This document shows positions 32,482 to 43,610 of a stretch of 64,000 nt of DNA, piece after piece. The translations under genes were made by a program, and so were the position numbers. The DNA comes from Ilyonectria destructans (taxonomy: Eukaryota; Ascomycota; Sordariomycetes; Hypocreales; Nectriaceae). Below the pieces are notes generated by a model. The model was not told the DNA's origin and did no database searches. It saw only the letters and a program-made list of their open reading frames with translations. The stretch's first letter is position 1; every line of letters starts with the position of its first letter. The stretch is taken from assembly GCA_020740775.1 (NCBI GenBank), contig JAHEWK010000016.1, positions 248,001 to 312,000 on the forward strand. The letters are read 5' to 3'.

Positions 32482-33541
32482 CCATTAGAACCCTTCCCAC
32501 ATAGCCCCATGGTGTACGTGGGTGCTCGCAGCGAATCCAAAGCCACCGCCACGATTGAAGAAATCAAGACTCAGTTGCTGTAGGCCCAGACATTCTTCCT
32601 GTCCCTCGATCTTTTGAGCTTTCAGGGTGTGGTCGCTCTTTCTTGATACCAGATTGGGCCGCAAACACGATGAACGGCGGGCCGGCGGGATCGGCCACAC
32701 TTCAGCATTAATGGCCTGGATTGCTGTAACCCATTCCAGGTTTCCAGGCTTGACTGAGTTCGATATTCCACGCCTTTCGCCCCTGTGACAACGATGCTAC
32801 TTGCGACCAGGGCCATCATAAGGTCTCATAAAGTTGTAGATATCAGCTAAGGTAATGCCATATTTCGCGATTATGTTCTCCATAAGCGAGAACGATTTAC
32901 GAATAGGAGTCCGATCTTCGCATTTGGCTCTCTGATAATCGTATGTATGATTAAAACGCGTCATAAGCTCTAGGTGTCGCTTAATGAAGTTGGAAGCCCA
33001 GTTCTTTCTGATAGGTGATGCGTCATGGTTGGCGAGCAGTCGGTTGGCTATCTGTTTCTTACATACCACGGAGTCGGGGAGGGAACCTTTGCGAATATAG
33101 GTCAAGAATATACTGAATAACAATCTGTTCCTCTAGATCAGATAGTTTGTGTAAGTTCGGGATGATATTGCATCGAGCAGGAATGCCGTTAGGTCGAAGA
33201 TAGAGAGTAGTATAGCGGATATTATAGATTCTTGCAGCGGGTTGGATATATATAATTTTGTGTCATTTTGAAGGGTTTGAATAGCAAAAATAATACCGGT
33301 CTTATTATTTAATTGTGATATGTTTTTTAGTTGAGAAATAATTGATCAAATAGAAAGAGGAGAGGTTGAGGGACTTTGATCGCTTCGCTTGTGCGGTCGA
33401 CTCGCCTGTGCGGTCGACTCGCTTGTGGAGTACGTACGTGAAAACGTATTATTTGCTACTATAGCAATCCCTCTGCGGAGAGCCCAAGAAATATCAACAA
33501 CAATAATAACAACTCCGCAGACTGAACTAAGCGTTGCATTC

Positions 33542-34450
33542 CTAAAACTGCTCCTCGGTCCAGTCCCAGAGTTTCCTTGCCAACCCTTCGTCTTTAGCGT
33601 AGCCGCTCGCCTTGTCAGCTTTGCCCACGGGCTCGTAGTACTCTCCACTGGCAATGTCCTTCGAAGTGGCTGCCCACAGCTGGTTCTTCACGCCATCTTG
33701 CACGCTCGTTAAAACCATTCTTACCAGCGGCATGAAAAAGGGACGAATGGTGCGGCGCAGCATACTGGACTCCATGTACGAGTCCGACAAGTTCGTGTTG
33801 ACGACTCCCGGGTGAACTGACACAACTTTTATCTGGGGATATCGCTTTGCCAACTCCCGACCGAAGAGTATGTTGGCAAGCTTGCTCTGTCCATAACGAG
33901 TCCAGGTCTCCATGGCGTCGGCCTGTGTCTTCAATGTGTTGAATTGGATACCGCCTTCTGGTGCCTGAGCGTGGACTGTCGAGCTAAGAACGACAACGCG
34001 CACGTCGGAACCAGCTCCCTCAGCAGTCTGGAGGAGAAGAGGCATTAACAACTTCGTGAGGAGAGCATGCCCAACGTGGTTCGTCCCGAATTGGATTTCG
34101 TATCCGTCTTTGGTGATGCCCGGGGGAGTTGCCATGATCCCGGCATTGAGCATCAATATGTCCAGCCGTGTTGCGGACTTCAGAAATGTTCTGGCTGCTG
34201 TCTTGACTGAGTCTAGAGACGCCAAATCGAGTTGCAAAGGATGGATTGAGGCTGTTGGAACCTGTGCCTTAATGTCCGCGATGGCTCCCTGAGCCTTTTC
34301 GAAGCTACGCGCTGCTAGCCAAATCTGAGAAGGATTGTGCCGGGCCAGATCGATGATGGATTGTTTGCCTAAGCCGGCGTTGCTGCCTGTGACAAGAATC
34401 ACCTTTCCTGAGAGCGATGGAATATCGTTTGCTGGAGTGAATGATACCAT
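33542..34450 (-). CDS. Short-chain dehydrogenase/reductase (WWOX/retinol dehydrogenase-like)
   Basis: An intronless ORF of 302 residues from the ATG at 34450 (MVSFTPANDIPSLSGKVIL); an in-frame ATG six codons upstream is less likely. The Rossmann motif is VTGSNAGLGKQSI; LDILMLNAGIMATP gives the NAG motif; YGQSK holds the catalytic Tyr and Lys; HPGVVNTNL follows. FGTNHVGHALLTKLL between them is typical of retinol dehydrogenase/WWOX-like fungal SDRs often found in secondary-metabolite clusters. It would reduce or oxidise a carbonyl with NAD(P)(H). It is intact although it borders a transposon graveyard. Similarity to the 17.7-18.9 kb SDR is at family level only. Confidence 0.88.
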   Translation of the reverse strand: MVSFTPANDIPSLSGKVILVTGSNAGLGKQSIIDLARHNPSQIWLAARSFEKAQGAIADIKAQVPTASIHPLQLDLASLDSVKTAARTFLKSATRLDILMLNAGIMATPPGITKDGYEIQFGTNHVGHALLTKLLMPLLLQTAEGAGSDVRVVVLSSTVHAQAPEGGIQFNTLKTQADAMETWTRYGQSKLANILFGRELAKRYPQIKVVSVHPGVVNTNLSDSYMESSMLRRTIRPFFMPLVRMVLTSVQDGVKNQLWAATSKDIASGEYYEPVGKADKASGYAKDEGLARKLWDWTEEQF

Positions 34451-36188
34451 GGTGAAGACGGTACGCAAGCTTGTGTGTGATTAAAAGGCTTGCTTCAAGG
34501 CGAATGGAGACTTGAGAGAGTCTGAGGCGGAGGAGGGCCCGTGGCTTATAAGACTTTAGAGGCAGATTCATGGACTGTCGTCACTTTCTTGCATTTGTGG
34601 CATTGTTGTGACCATGCACCGGGCTAGTCGAACGCCATCACTCCTGAAATTGCCTGCGCGCGCAAGGCGGCTGGCTGAGCAGGTCTTTCACCGGGAGAAT
34701 GGAGGGGAGTTGCGGATTTGCGGACTTGTGCGGAAACTTGCTAAAAGCCACTATGGAGGTAAAATGTCACCGACGGGGTAATTAGTCATCATATTATTGA
34801 ACACGGCACGGGGGATTCAGACAAGGAATTGCTAATCCCGCCGGTTATAGGTAGGTCAAGCCCACCAAGTCATTAGACGTTGCAGAATGCCACTATCAGG
34901 GCCGAATGGTAAGAATGCGGTGCTAAGGATATGGGTCAACTGTCGAGTGACGTGCCATAGATTGGGATATTGGGCAGTATGCGCCCTGCTCTGGGCCCCA
35001 GCGATCTAGCCACTTCCCGCTGCACCGAGATTTCTCAACACGCCTGCAGCCCAGCGTCTCGCAGATGTTCGAATTAGAGTCGTTGAAATTATAACCCTGT
35101 GTTATCAGCCATCATCACTGGGCCGAGGTGCAGCACTAAAGAGAGATAGCTGCGCGGAACTGTAAATTTGATTAGTTGAAACGCCCACAGGATCATATCA
35201 TGGTGGTCATTTTCCGCCTCAGTCGCTGGCAATTGGTGGTTTCATAGCTCAGGCGTTTACTTGCCGCCACATCTGGGCGCGGAATAGACTTTACACTATG
35301 TTCGCTTTAGGCCTGATACAGACCATCTGACCCTGCGGTAATTATACTGAAAGTTCAATCCTGCGTCCGCTCCGCCTTGCGGAGCTTTACCGCGCGGTGA
35401 GTGACTCAAGAGGTTGCCCCGACTTGCTTGACATCATCCAGTCAAACTTCCCCGCACGGCCATAGTTTTGAATATGATTGCCACACTTGTTGTGATGCTA
35501 TTCTATACCCCGTAATATCCTTGATATTTACTGTAGTTTCACAACTACACGGTTTTCATCCTTCATTTTGTTCACCTACCTGTCCGGCAGACGCGAGCAA
35601 GCGCGAGATCAACCAGCACGCATACATGGTATCACGTACCTCATATCCTTCCCCTGAGCGCAAGGATTCTCTTCGTTCCTACTTTTCTTCTTTCCTTGCG
35701 CAAAGTCTTGTATCTAGAATCAATCAATACTATAGCTATGATTTATTTCCATAATAAGCTCCTTGCTCAGAAAGGTGGATAACCGGGGTCTTGGCATTGC
35801 TCGGGTGTGGATAATCGCGATGAAATCGACCCGGGGCGCACCATTCTTGACTAACCAGTAAAGAAACGCAGAGATGGCCATTTTTATTAACACATCGAAC
35901 TGGGATAACAGTTCTGTCAGTTGTGGCATCGATCGGTGTCTGACGTTTGCTGAGGACACCTTGAGTCGACCCGGCATGGTGTGTAGGAACAGTGGCAGCT
36001 CCGCACAAGTCCGCTCACCTTACAAATACCATTTTTATTTCTTTTGATCTAGCTCTATGACGGTGGATCAGTATTTAAGGTGAACAGATCTCACCACGGT
36101 TCGTTCTGGCCCATATCAGCATCCTTCATCAGTTATTCCACCATACCTCTCTACTCCTTGTCCGTCTATTCTCTCTCGGTGTTGCAGC
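34451..36188. other. Intergenic stretch of 1.7 kb, shared divergent promoter region
   Basis: Lies between the divergent SDR and the first NmrA-like gene. It holds GCGGAG/CTCCGC words near 34690-34740 and 35360-35400 but no coherent ORF or domain. Confidence 0.5.
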
Positions 36189-37145
36189 ATGTCTCGCGCA
36201 CTTCTCATCACCGGCGCGACCGGCAAACAAGGCGGAGCTGTCATCAACACTCTCGTAGCAAAGCAGCCTTCAGACTTTCTTCTCCTCGCTGTCACTCGCA
36301 ACGCCCAATCCGCCAGCGCAAAGCGTCTCGCCGCCAAGTCGCCCAACATCAAGCTCGTCGAAGGTAGCCTTGACTCGCTCTCTTCTCTCTTCCAGTCTGC
36401 GAAGAAGGCCGCCGGGACTGTGCCTCTCTGGGGCGTGTACTCTGTACAAGTGTCAATGGGTAAAGGCGTCACCTTGGAGGGTGAAGTGCGACAGGGAAAG
36501 GGACTTATCGATGAGTCGATCAACGCTGGCGTTCAGCACTTTATCTACAGCAGCGTGGAGCGAGGAGGCGACGAGAGATCGTGGGAGAACCAGACAAATG
36601 TACCTCATTTCATAACCAAGCATAAGATCGAACACCACCTCCGCAACTCGACGTCAGATGGAAAGAGTACTATGGGCTGGACTATTCTGCAACCTACTAT
36701 CTTTATGGAAAATATGGTCGTAGGGTTTCCCACTAAGGTCTTTCTCACCCTGCTTCGCGATACTATGAAGGAGAAGCCGTTACAATGGATCGCAACAGAA
36801 GATATTGGCTTCTTTGCTGTGGAGGCATTCTCTGATCCTAAGACTTGGAATAAGAAGGTTATTGGTTTAGCTAGCGATGAACTTACCTTCTCTCAACTGA
36901 GCCAAGCATTTGAAAAAATCACAGGGAGCCCTGCAGGAACGACATTTGGTTTGCTTGGGAAGGCGTTAAAGTATGGTGTTTCTGAGATGGGTATTATGGT
37001 GGACTGGTTGAGAGATGAGGGTTTTAAGGCCGATTTGTCTAAGGTTCGGAACCTTCATCCTGGAGTCACAACGATGGAGGCATGGCTAGAAAAGAGCGCC
37101 TTCAACAGCGAGCAGAAATATGCGGGCAGGTTGGGCTCTCTATAA
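36189..37145 (+). CDS. NmrA-like NAD(P)-binding protein
   Basis: An intronless ORF of 318 residues. The N terminus, MSRALLITGATGKQGGAVI, has the NmrA-family GxxGxxG dinucleotide motif at residues 9-15. Then come VYSVQV, QHFIYSSVERGG and the substrate-side sequence TILQPTIFMENMV typical of HSCARG/NmrA-like proteins. These atypical SDRs lack the YxxxK pair and either sense the NADP(H) state or act as reductases on aromatic compounds. The ATG lies after a pyrimidine-rich leader. The neighbouring NmrA-like gene on the same strand, the questin-oxidase-like gene and the hydrolase suggest a metabolic rather than nitrogen-regulatory role. The C terminus (YAGRLGSL) is clean. Confidence 0.87.
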   Translation: MSRALLITGATGKQGGAVINTLVAKQPSDFLLLAVTRNAQSASAKRLAAKSPNIKLVEGSLDSLSSLFQSAKKAAGTVPLWGVYSVQVSMGKGVTLEGEVRQGKGLIDESINAGVQHFIYSSVERGGDERSWENQTNVPHFITKHKIEHHLRNSTSDGKSTMGWTILQPTIFMENMVVGFPTKVFLTLLRDTMKEKPLQWIATEDIGFFAVEAFSDPKTWNKKVIGLASDELTFSQLSQAFEKITGSPAGTTFGLLGKALKYGVSEMGIMVDWLRDEGFKADLSKVRNLHPGVTTMEAWLEKSAFNSEQKYAGRLGSL

Positions 37146-37186
37146 ATCTGAGTAGAACTGGGGAGTGAATTAAGTATGTATGTATC

Positions 37187-37288
37187 AAGAGGTTAGGGGG
37201 TCTTAGTACATACATACCTAGAGGGGGGACTAGAAGCTTAACAGTAAAAAAAAACACTAACAATCGAATTAACAATGCAGACTATATA
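37187..37288. repeat. Dispersed repeat shared with 25002-25104 (less mutated copy)
   Basis: Contains AGAGGGGGGACTAGAAGCTTAA and keeps most cytosines that are T in the AT-shifted copy. It starts about 40 bp after the NmrA-like stop codon. Confidence 0.8.
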
Positions 37289-37335
37289 GCTCTATATATA
37301 GACGTTATTAAATATATTTAAACTCTAGCTGTATA

Positions 37336-38669
37336 CTATATACTTGCCCTAAAATTCAGAGGCGTAATATTGCAGCAGGAAGAGCGGAGTGAAAATGTGG
37401 GTTTCTGTACAAATAGAACTTTCCTCCTGTCCAAATAGTAATTGTCTTTGTTGAGTGTGGTTTCTAACAGTAAAAGCAAGCTCGTTATAGTGGAGACATT
37501 AACACTCCTCCGCTCTTCCTCCGCCCTTCTTCCATGCTTCCTCCACCTTACCTCCGCCCTTTCTCCGCCTCTCCTCCACGCTTCTTCCATTCTTCCACCT
37601 GTCTAGTCCGCTGACAACATCGGCGAGTTGTCGGCATTACTGGAACTAGGTGACCTTAGATTCCCCGGATTCAGTCGTGCTGAGATGCTCTTAGTCTGCA
37701 CCGGACCCCATGGATCATGACTGGTTACTCGCGACGAAGAGTGGTGCTGCGGGACCCTCTGTATTGACGTCTATAGTGCGTGGAGTACGGAGTAGAGTGG
37801 CTGGAGATGGAGCTTGTGGGGAAGTTGTGGTATAGGCAAGTCATACTCTTCTCGACGCACCGCGCGCACTTCAGGGTCAGCCGGAACGATTTCTTTTAGT
37901 TGAGTTCGGCAATGTTGGCGATACCCCCCTCCTTTTCTCTCTAACCTCTATCTCCAAGGGCAGCCTAGCATTGGTTCGATGCTGACATCTGTGAATGTGT
38001 CTCCAGTGAGGCGTCAGCCCAATGATTGAGGCCTCTTTCCATGCGTCTGTGTACTTCCGTCTCCCCCAAGGCCGATGTTTTCGTCGGTACCTGGCCGGAG
38101 GGTTGCGAGCCTAAAGGTTATTATGTAAGTATTAAGTGAATATATATATACTATACTATATAAGGTAGCTTACTAGTGAGTACTAGCACTCCTTATGAAA
38201 TTAGTGAAAAGAAATAGAAGCAGCGCTCCATGATGTAATATCGCTCGGGATCACATTACGGGCCGTGACATCGTGGATTGCCGCGCGGGAAATTAATAAC
38301 ACGCCTTAATTAAAGTTTAGTGCAAATACCATAAGGGAGGGGTAGCGCGCGGGAGCTTAGTAACAGTTCTTCTACGCGGCCGTGGTAGTTAGCAGCTGAG
38401 TGATCACTTTTAGATAGTCGGGAAGTGTGAAGAACCCGAGCCGGACGGACGCCTTTCCCGCCCAATCAGGGACTGAGCTATGTGGCGAAAGTACTATGTA
38501 CTTTGTTACTATGACCGGTCCTCTTGCGGAGAGACCACCAAGAAGAAGCAATGCAGTGGGAAGCATGATAAATAAGAGGCCCTCGCCCAGCATGTAGAAA
38601 ATGTCAGATACTAACTCCTCCACCTAAACTCTTTTACCATACCACAACCTCTAATTTTACTCGAACAAG
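37336..38669. other. Intergenic stretch with a pyrimidine-rich block
   Basis: 37495-37610 is a run of imperfect CTCCGCYCTTCYTCC-like units on the plus strand. The rest, including an AT-rich patch at 38140-38170, shows no gene. Confidence 0.5.
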
Positions 38670-39705
38670 ATGGCAGCCCCTCTTAAAAACGTCCTACTCC
38701 TGGGAGTAAGTACAGAACCTTACTGCTTCAAACCAGGGAACAAGAACTAACAGCAGGCGTTAGGGCGCAGGTACTCTTGGACCTTCGATCATCAAAGCTC
38801 TTGGTGCGAACGGAACTTTCAGTATCTCCGTCCTAAGTCGGCCCGACTCCAAATCTACCTTTCCTTCGGACGTCAAGAAAGTTACCAGCGACTTCACTCA
38901 GTCCTCCCTAGTTGAATCTTTCAAGGGACAGGATGCAGTCGTTGATCTGATTGCTCAGGGGTCTCTAGATGAGCGCAAGAGATTCATCGATGCAGCTGTC
39001 GAGGCCGGTGTCAAGAGATACATTCCCGGCGAATTCAGCGGAAACATGGACAACAAGACCAATGTCTCCATTTTCCCCTTGTTCGCAGACCGTGTGGCGG
39101 CGCGCGAGTACGTCAAGGCAAAGGCCACTGCCGTCCCGGGCTTTACCTTCACGCTGGTTTCAAACGGCCCGTTTTATGACTGGGTATGTATTCTCCAAGT
39201 CTCAGAGCTACGTGAGTTGTGCCCAGGCTTATCGCATCTATTAAACTAGGCGCTCAAGAATGGCTTTATTGGTTTCAACCTTGAAACTCAGACTGCCACC
39301 ATTTACGGGGATGGCAATCAACCAGCCAGCTGCACCACACTGAGCTCTGTCGGCCAAGCGGTAGCAGGCATCCTCTCTAAGCCTGCCGAGACGGCAAACA
39401 AGAGCTTGTTTATCGCCTCTTTCACGCCTACACAAATTGAAATCTTGGCGGCCTTGGAGGAGGCAACTGGGAAGAAGTGGACAGTGAACAAGGTGGGCAT
39501 CGCCGAGGCCATTTCCCAGGGCTTCGAAGCGTTAGGCAAACGTGACTTGTCCGGGTTTGTCGGCGTTTTGATGGGTAGTACATACGGTCCAGGCAATGGA
39601 AACGACTTCCCCAAGAACGGCGGAGTGAGTAACGAACTGCTTGGTCTTCCCAAGGAGGATCTTAGGGCGGTTACTACAGCTGTTGTGGAGGGCAAAGATG
39701 TCTAA
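38670..39705 (+). CDS. NmrA-like / isoflavone-reductase-like oxidoreductase
   Basis: Exons 38670-38705, 38764-39183 and 39250-39705 give 303 residues. Intron 1 (GTAAGT...GTTAG) splits the binding motif, which after splicing reads NVLLLGGAGTLGPSIIKAL. Further landmarks: SVLSRPDS (NADP-specific Arg after the second strand), QDAVVDLIAQGS, KRYIPGEFSGNMDN as in isoflavone and phenylcoumaran benzylic ether reductase-like proteins, and FTLVSNGPFYDW. It most likely reduces an aromatic or alkene substrate with NADPH. It lies 1.5 kb downstream of the other NmrA-like gene and on the same strand. The last residues (VEGKDV) end at TAA 39703-39705. Confidence 0.85.
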
Positions 39706-41244
39706 GCCACTATAGCTAAGGGATTCTCGGTACATAGAACATCAAGCTAGAACCAGAGGACTATGTAACTAGGCTGATGCCAATGCAAGCATTGTTAGAG
39801 GGTCCGCAAAGCTGCGAATTTCCATATAAAGTTTGCAATTGGTCATTAGTGCTTCTCCTTTTTTTTATACCCGTCGGGGGCGGCTGGGAGGCCTCTTGCC
39901 GACAACTGCATATGGGAAGTGCAGACCAACTCGACGAATATCATTCTTGGATGGACAACCCGACACCCCCTCCTGTGTCGTTCACTTTAAAATTAAAGAT
40001 AACGAAACTCGGGTGGGATTCTGGAATGAAAACGAAAGCAAGTTTGGGTAGGCGGGAGAGCGCGCAGACGGGCACGTAAGACAGAAAACTATCCATGTGT
40101 GGAAAAAGAATCCGTCACAGAAAACAGGAGGGGCCGTTCCTTCCGGCAGTCCTTGTCTGTTATTTGAGGCCATGGGGGATTATGGTTGTTTTGCTCTATT
40201 CTACAGAGTAGACTATTCCCTTTCCATCCAAGTCGATATGAGACACTATGGCGCATAGGATATTGAGGTAAAGATGAAAACGGGAAGGTATTCATCATAA
40301 GACTCTGGAGTGAATAAGAGGCAACAAAAATAGTGTTATACTGTGTGGAAGAAACCTTTACCGCCCTCTCTTCCTTATATTCGCAACTCTATTACTTCTA
40401 TCTTTTCCTTTCTATCAACTCGGCACAGCGGTCATTCCTGCCCTTGCCTTACTTGTTCGAGATTCTTTCCTTCTAAATACTGCCCCTATACAGTCTCGGT
40501 CAATATACTTGCGCAAAGGCTATACTTGAACAATCTTAAAGAATCGATGCAAGCTATTGCAATAATCTGCTCTAGCAGTAGGCCTAGTGTATGAGTGATA
40601 TAAGGAGACATGTATTCTATAACGTATTCCATAAGCGGATGTGGTCGTCTGAGTCGTGATGCTTCCCGTATTTCCGAGACGCCGCAAACCCCTCTGGAAT
40701 GGAAGCCAACTCGCAGTCGTAACTTGTGAACACTAGCATTTTTAACTACCAATATAGCTCGCCAACTTCAATGCTAGTAGTCATTGACCAATTCACAAAG
40801 GGTGCGAAGGCTATCATGCTCCAGGTGGTTCTGCTTCGGCTTTTCAAGGGGTAGGGTAGGCAGTGGAGAATGTTCACTGAGTGGCTCAAAGCACAAATTA
40901 ATCTGGAATCCAAGGGCGATATACTGCCTTGACTAGGCGGTTGATTGAAGTATTTAGTTAGAAGGCTAGTGTACCGAGCAGGTGCCAAATCCTCCGTCAG
41001 TCAGTCAATACATAGCAAAGACATCCCGAATCCCGGAACCCGGGTACTTACGTAGTTCGCGATTCACCTTAACTTGAGCATTGGCTGTTCTTAGGAATCT
41101 GATTCTAACAGTTTGGATCTACCTGAGATGTGACCTGTGGCAGCATATTACTAGGCCAAGTTATCTTGACCTACTATACTAGTAGAATGAGTGTTGACGT
41201 GTGCAAAATGAATGTTGACCTATGGAACGGAATGAGTGTTGACC
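39706..41244. other. Intergenic stretch of 1.5 kb
   Basis: No gene recognised. Near 41187-41243 a short motif (GAGTGTTGAC / AATGTTGACCTA) recurs three times. Confidence 0.5.
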
Positions 41245-42834
41245 TCAGGACTTGGCTCCCTCTTTCAAATTCGGAACATCGACCCAAGAGCCTTCGACTC
41301 CATTCCACATGACAAATCTTGCCACCAACTTGAGGACATCCTCACCCAAACCCAAAAATTCGCCGTAGACCTTGACCACTTTCCCGGGCAGCTCCAATTC
41401 GGGAGATAACGAGCCCTCCACGGAGTCAAGGACCAGATGCGCCATATTCAGCATATCGTCTTCTGTCAATGGAAAGTCCGGGGTGCCCTGATACGACGGT
41501 GAGGTAGCAGACACATTCTTGGCGTTCAGGACGGCCCGAACGGTTTTGGCGACGTGGCCGTCATCCAGATGGACGATGGCGCGAGGAATGAGGCTAGACC
41601 ACGGCCCAGGTTGCTGCGGCGTGTAGTTTTTGATGCGCTCAGGATAGAGTGTAGGGCATCCGTTGACCACGTACGTAGCTAGGTCAGTCCAGCCCTTCCA
41701 CTCCAAGAGTCTTGCCTTTTGCTTCAAGCTCAGCCACTCGAGCTTCATGAAGGTCGAATAGAAGAAACCCAGATTCGTATTGTGCAGGTAGACAAAGTCG
41801 AGTCTCGGTTGCTTTCCCGGATGCTGGGCTGCCCCAAGAACATAGGTTGAGACATGAATCATCTCGGCGGTTCGGTGCGCAATGTCGGCCTCGGTGGGTT
41901 CCACGCGCCACTTGGCCAGGTAGCTGGCTATCTTGACGCCAAGCCTGGGAATCAATACAGCGCGGATGCGGTCGAATGGATCGTCCGGCTTGATGGCGTT
42001 GCTGATTTCAGTATCGGCTTTGAGCGCGTTGATTACCGACATCATTGAGGTGCTTGGCAGATTGGACTGAGAGGCGATGTGCTTTTCAATGGGGGTAAAT
42101 ATGCCCATGGGAGAGTTGTCATGGGTAGCGGCTCCGGCAAGGGCTTCGGCTACGAGACACGGTTGCTTGAATTCCAGGCCGAAACCCAGATGCAGCAATG
42201 GGTGCTGGAGGTCTGATGATTGCGTCAGTCATATAATTTGGTAGAAAGACGTTGATGATATACCGGAAAAGGTTCTTGCCAACAAATCATCCGCTTCCGC
42301 ATGGCCTTTGAAAAGGGCTTGTTTCAAGACTTCTTCGGTCCCCTTGTCAGAGATTTGGTCTTGGAAGTATCGAAGATAGTCAATGTAGTGTTCGCTTTTT
42401 CCGAGCTTTTCCTTGTAGAGGGCCGGGTCTCTCAATTTCATTGCCGCAGACGCAGGGTGGTTGTAATGTGGAAGCTGATACGATTTGTTGTGGTCGTACC
42501 CCGCCTGAATCTGAGGAGGGCTTGCTCCGAGAGCCCAAAGAGTGCAAAGATGGTGCACAATATGGTCTGTTGCCAGTGAGTTTGGTGGTGCCAAAAAGGG
42601 ATGTCAAGACTTACTATGCAATCCAGCCTCGCTGAACATGGTGTGGAATTTCACATGATTCAAGATGAGAAGATCCGAGACCCGCTCCGCACTCTCTTTC
42701 GTCAAGTCACCGACGTGCAGGTCACCCTGGGATTCGTCCACGTCGAAGTGGATGTTGTATGGAGTGGCCCATGATGCAGGCTTTTCGTTTACGACACGGG
42801 GCCTAAACGGGGTGTTGACATCTACCAAAGACAT
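41245..42834 (-). CDS. Questin-oxidase-like protein (AflY/GedK family)
   Basis: Exons 42615-42834, 42264-42566 and 41245-42212 give 496 residues with GT-AG introns and matching phases. The second exon has HIVHHLCTLWALGASPPQI, and the third starts DLQHPLLHLGFGLEFKQP and continues LVAEALAGAATHD; these are the conserved stretches of the questin oxidase-like family (DUF4243). Relatives such as questin oxidase and AflY act in Baeyer-Villiger-type ring cleavage or rearrangement of anthraquinones during polyketide biosynthesis, with no recognisable flavin motif of their own. The His-rich segments (HHLC, HLGFG, ATHD) may be functional, but the mechanism is not established. Context: two NmrA-like reductases upstream and a hydrolase divergent from it. 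Confidence 0.85.
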
Positions 42835-43278
42835 GGTGAGAAGTTGGGAGAGACGAGCGAGACTATGTGAAGAGGGACTGGAAGTATAATAGAATCAACG
42901 ATATTGCTCTGCAAATGTGATTTCTCTGACCAGCACGATGGTAAGCTGAAGATAGAAGAAAGGTAATCGCGGTTTCGCTTATCCGGCGGCAACGATAAGT
43001 AGCAGTAAGTTTTACTAGGACGCCGTCCTATCATAATATATATACGGATAGACGAACACTAGTAAAGCAAAGATCCCCCATAATAGTGAGTGAGCGTAAT
43101 AAACTCCGTTTCGACGGGACCAATGGGGACCCGAGGAGACTCGAGGAGACCCAAGCCTCTCAGGTTTGAAATCATAGCCTAGTCTGCGGAGTTTAGGCGA
43201 TCTGCAATGCCGGGACGTGGCGTAGCTCGAGCGCATGGAGTCAAAAGGCCAAAATGCGGGGTGCAAACTCAGTTGCTC

Positions 43279-43368
43279 GTGTCGGATGCACACAATCATA
43301 CCAGTTATGTGTCGGATGCATGTAATCATACCAGTTACGTGTCGGGTGCATGCAATCGTGTTACCTGG
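43279..43368. repeat. 30-bp tandem repeat, three copies
   Basis: Three copies at 43279, 43309 and 43339 beginning GTGTCGGATGCA (third copy GTGTCGGGTGCA). They diverge by transitions and the third fades at its end. They lie in the promoter region shared by the divergent questin-oxidase-like and hydrolase genes. Confidence 0.85.
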
Positions 43369-43610
43369 GTGTTGAATCCAGTATCGATTCATCCGGCATT
43401 GTTTGGGCATGATCAGGCATGCCTCCCTGAGTAGGCACCCATGCAGGTCAGGTAATTATTATTGTCTTTGGAATCAGCAAAGACTCAGCTCGTGGTATTT
43501 ATGTGAGGCATCCTCTGATTTTAAGAGAATTACTTTGTCACTTAAAACAATTGTTTTATCACTGACACTTCACAAATCCATCACCGCTCACGCAAATCAA
43601 CACAACAAAC

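Larger units (their letters stand above)
31539..33256 (-). mobile_element. Decayed pogo/Fot1-type DNA transposon
   Basis: Fragments of a Tc1/mariner-superfamily pogo transposase appear in order on the minus strand. From about 33256: AARIYNIRYTTLY (helix-turn-helix), KLSDLEEQIVIQYIL and FPPRLRG; from 33090: KKQIANRLLANHD, NWASNFIKRH, TRFNHTYDYQRAKCED (CENP-B-type domain). Broken pieces follow at 32490-32830, then the C-terminal DDE part at 31539-31930 (INTFIEHSSLKFIEYYIQFG, ILPPRSTYIIQPRD, FHPLK). Frameshifts and stops are frequent, and the usual PLDVG-like acidic motif reads PRDIR. About 550 bp of unrelated LTR-like DNA separates the C-terminal part from the rest. Terminal inverted repeats were not found by eye. 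Confidence 0.8.

Noticed and set aside
43279..43368. CRISPR-like array
   Set aside because: Eukaryotic context; the repeats are directly adjacent with no spacers.
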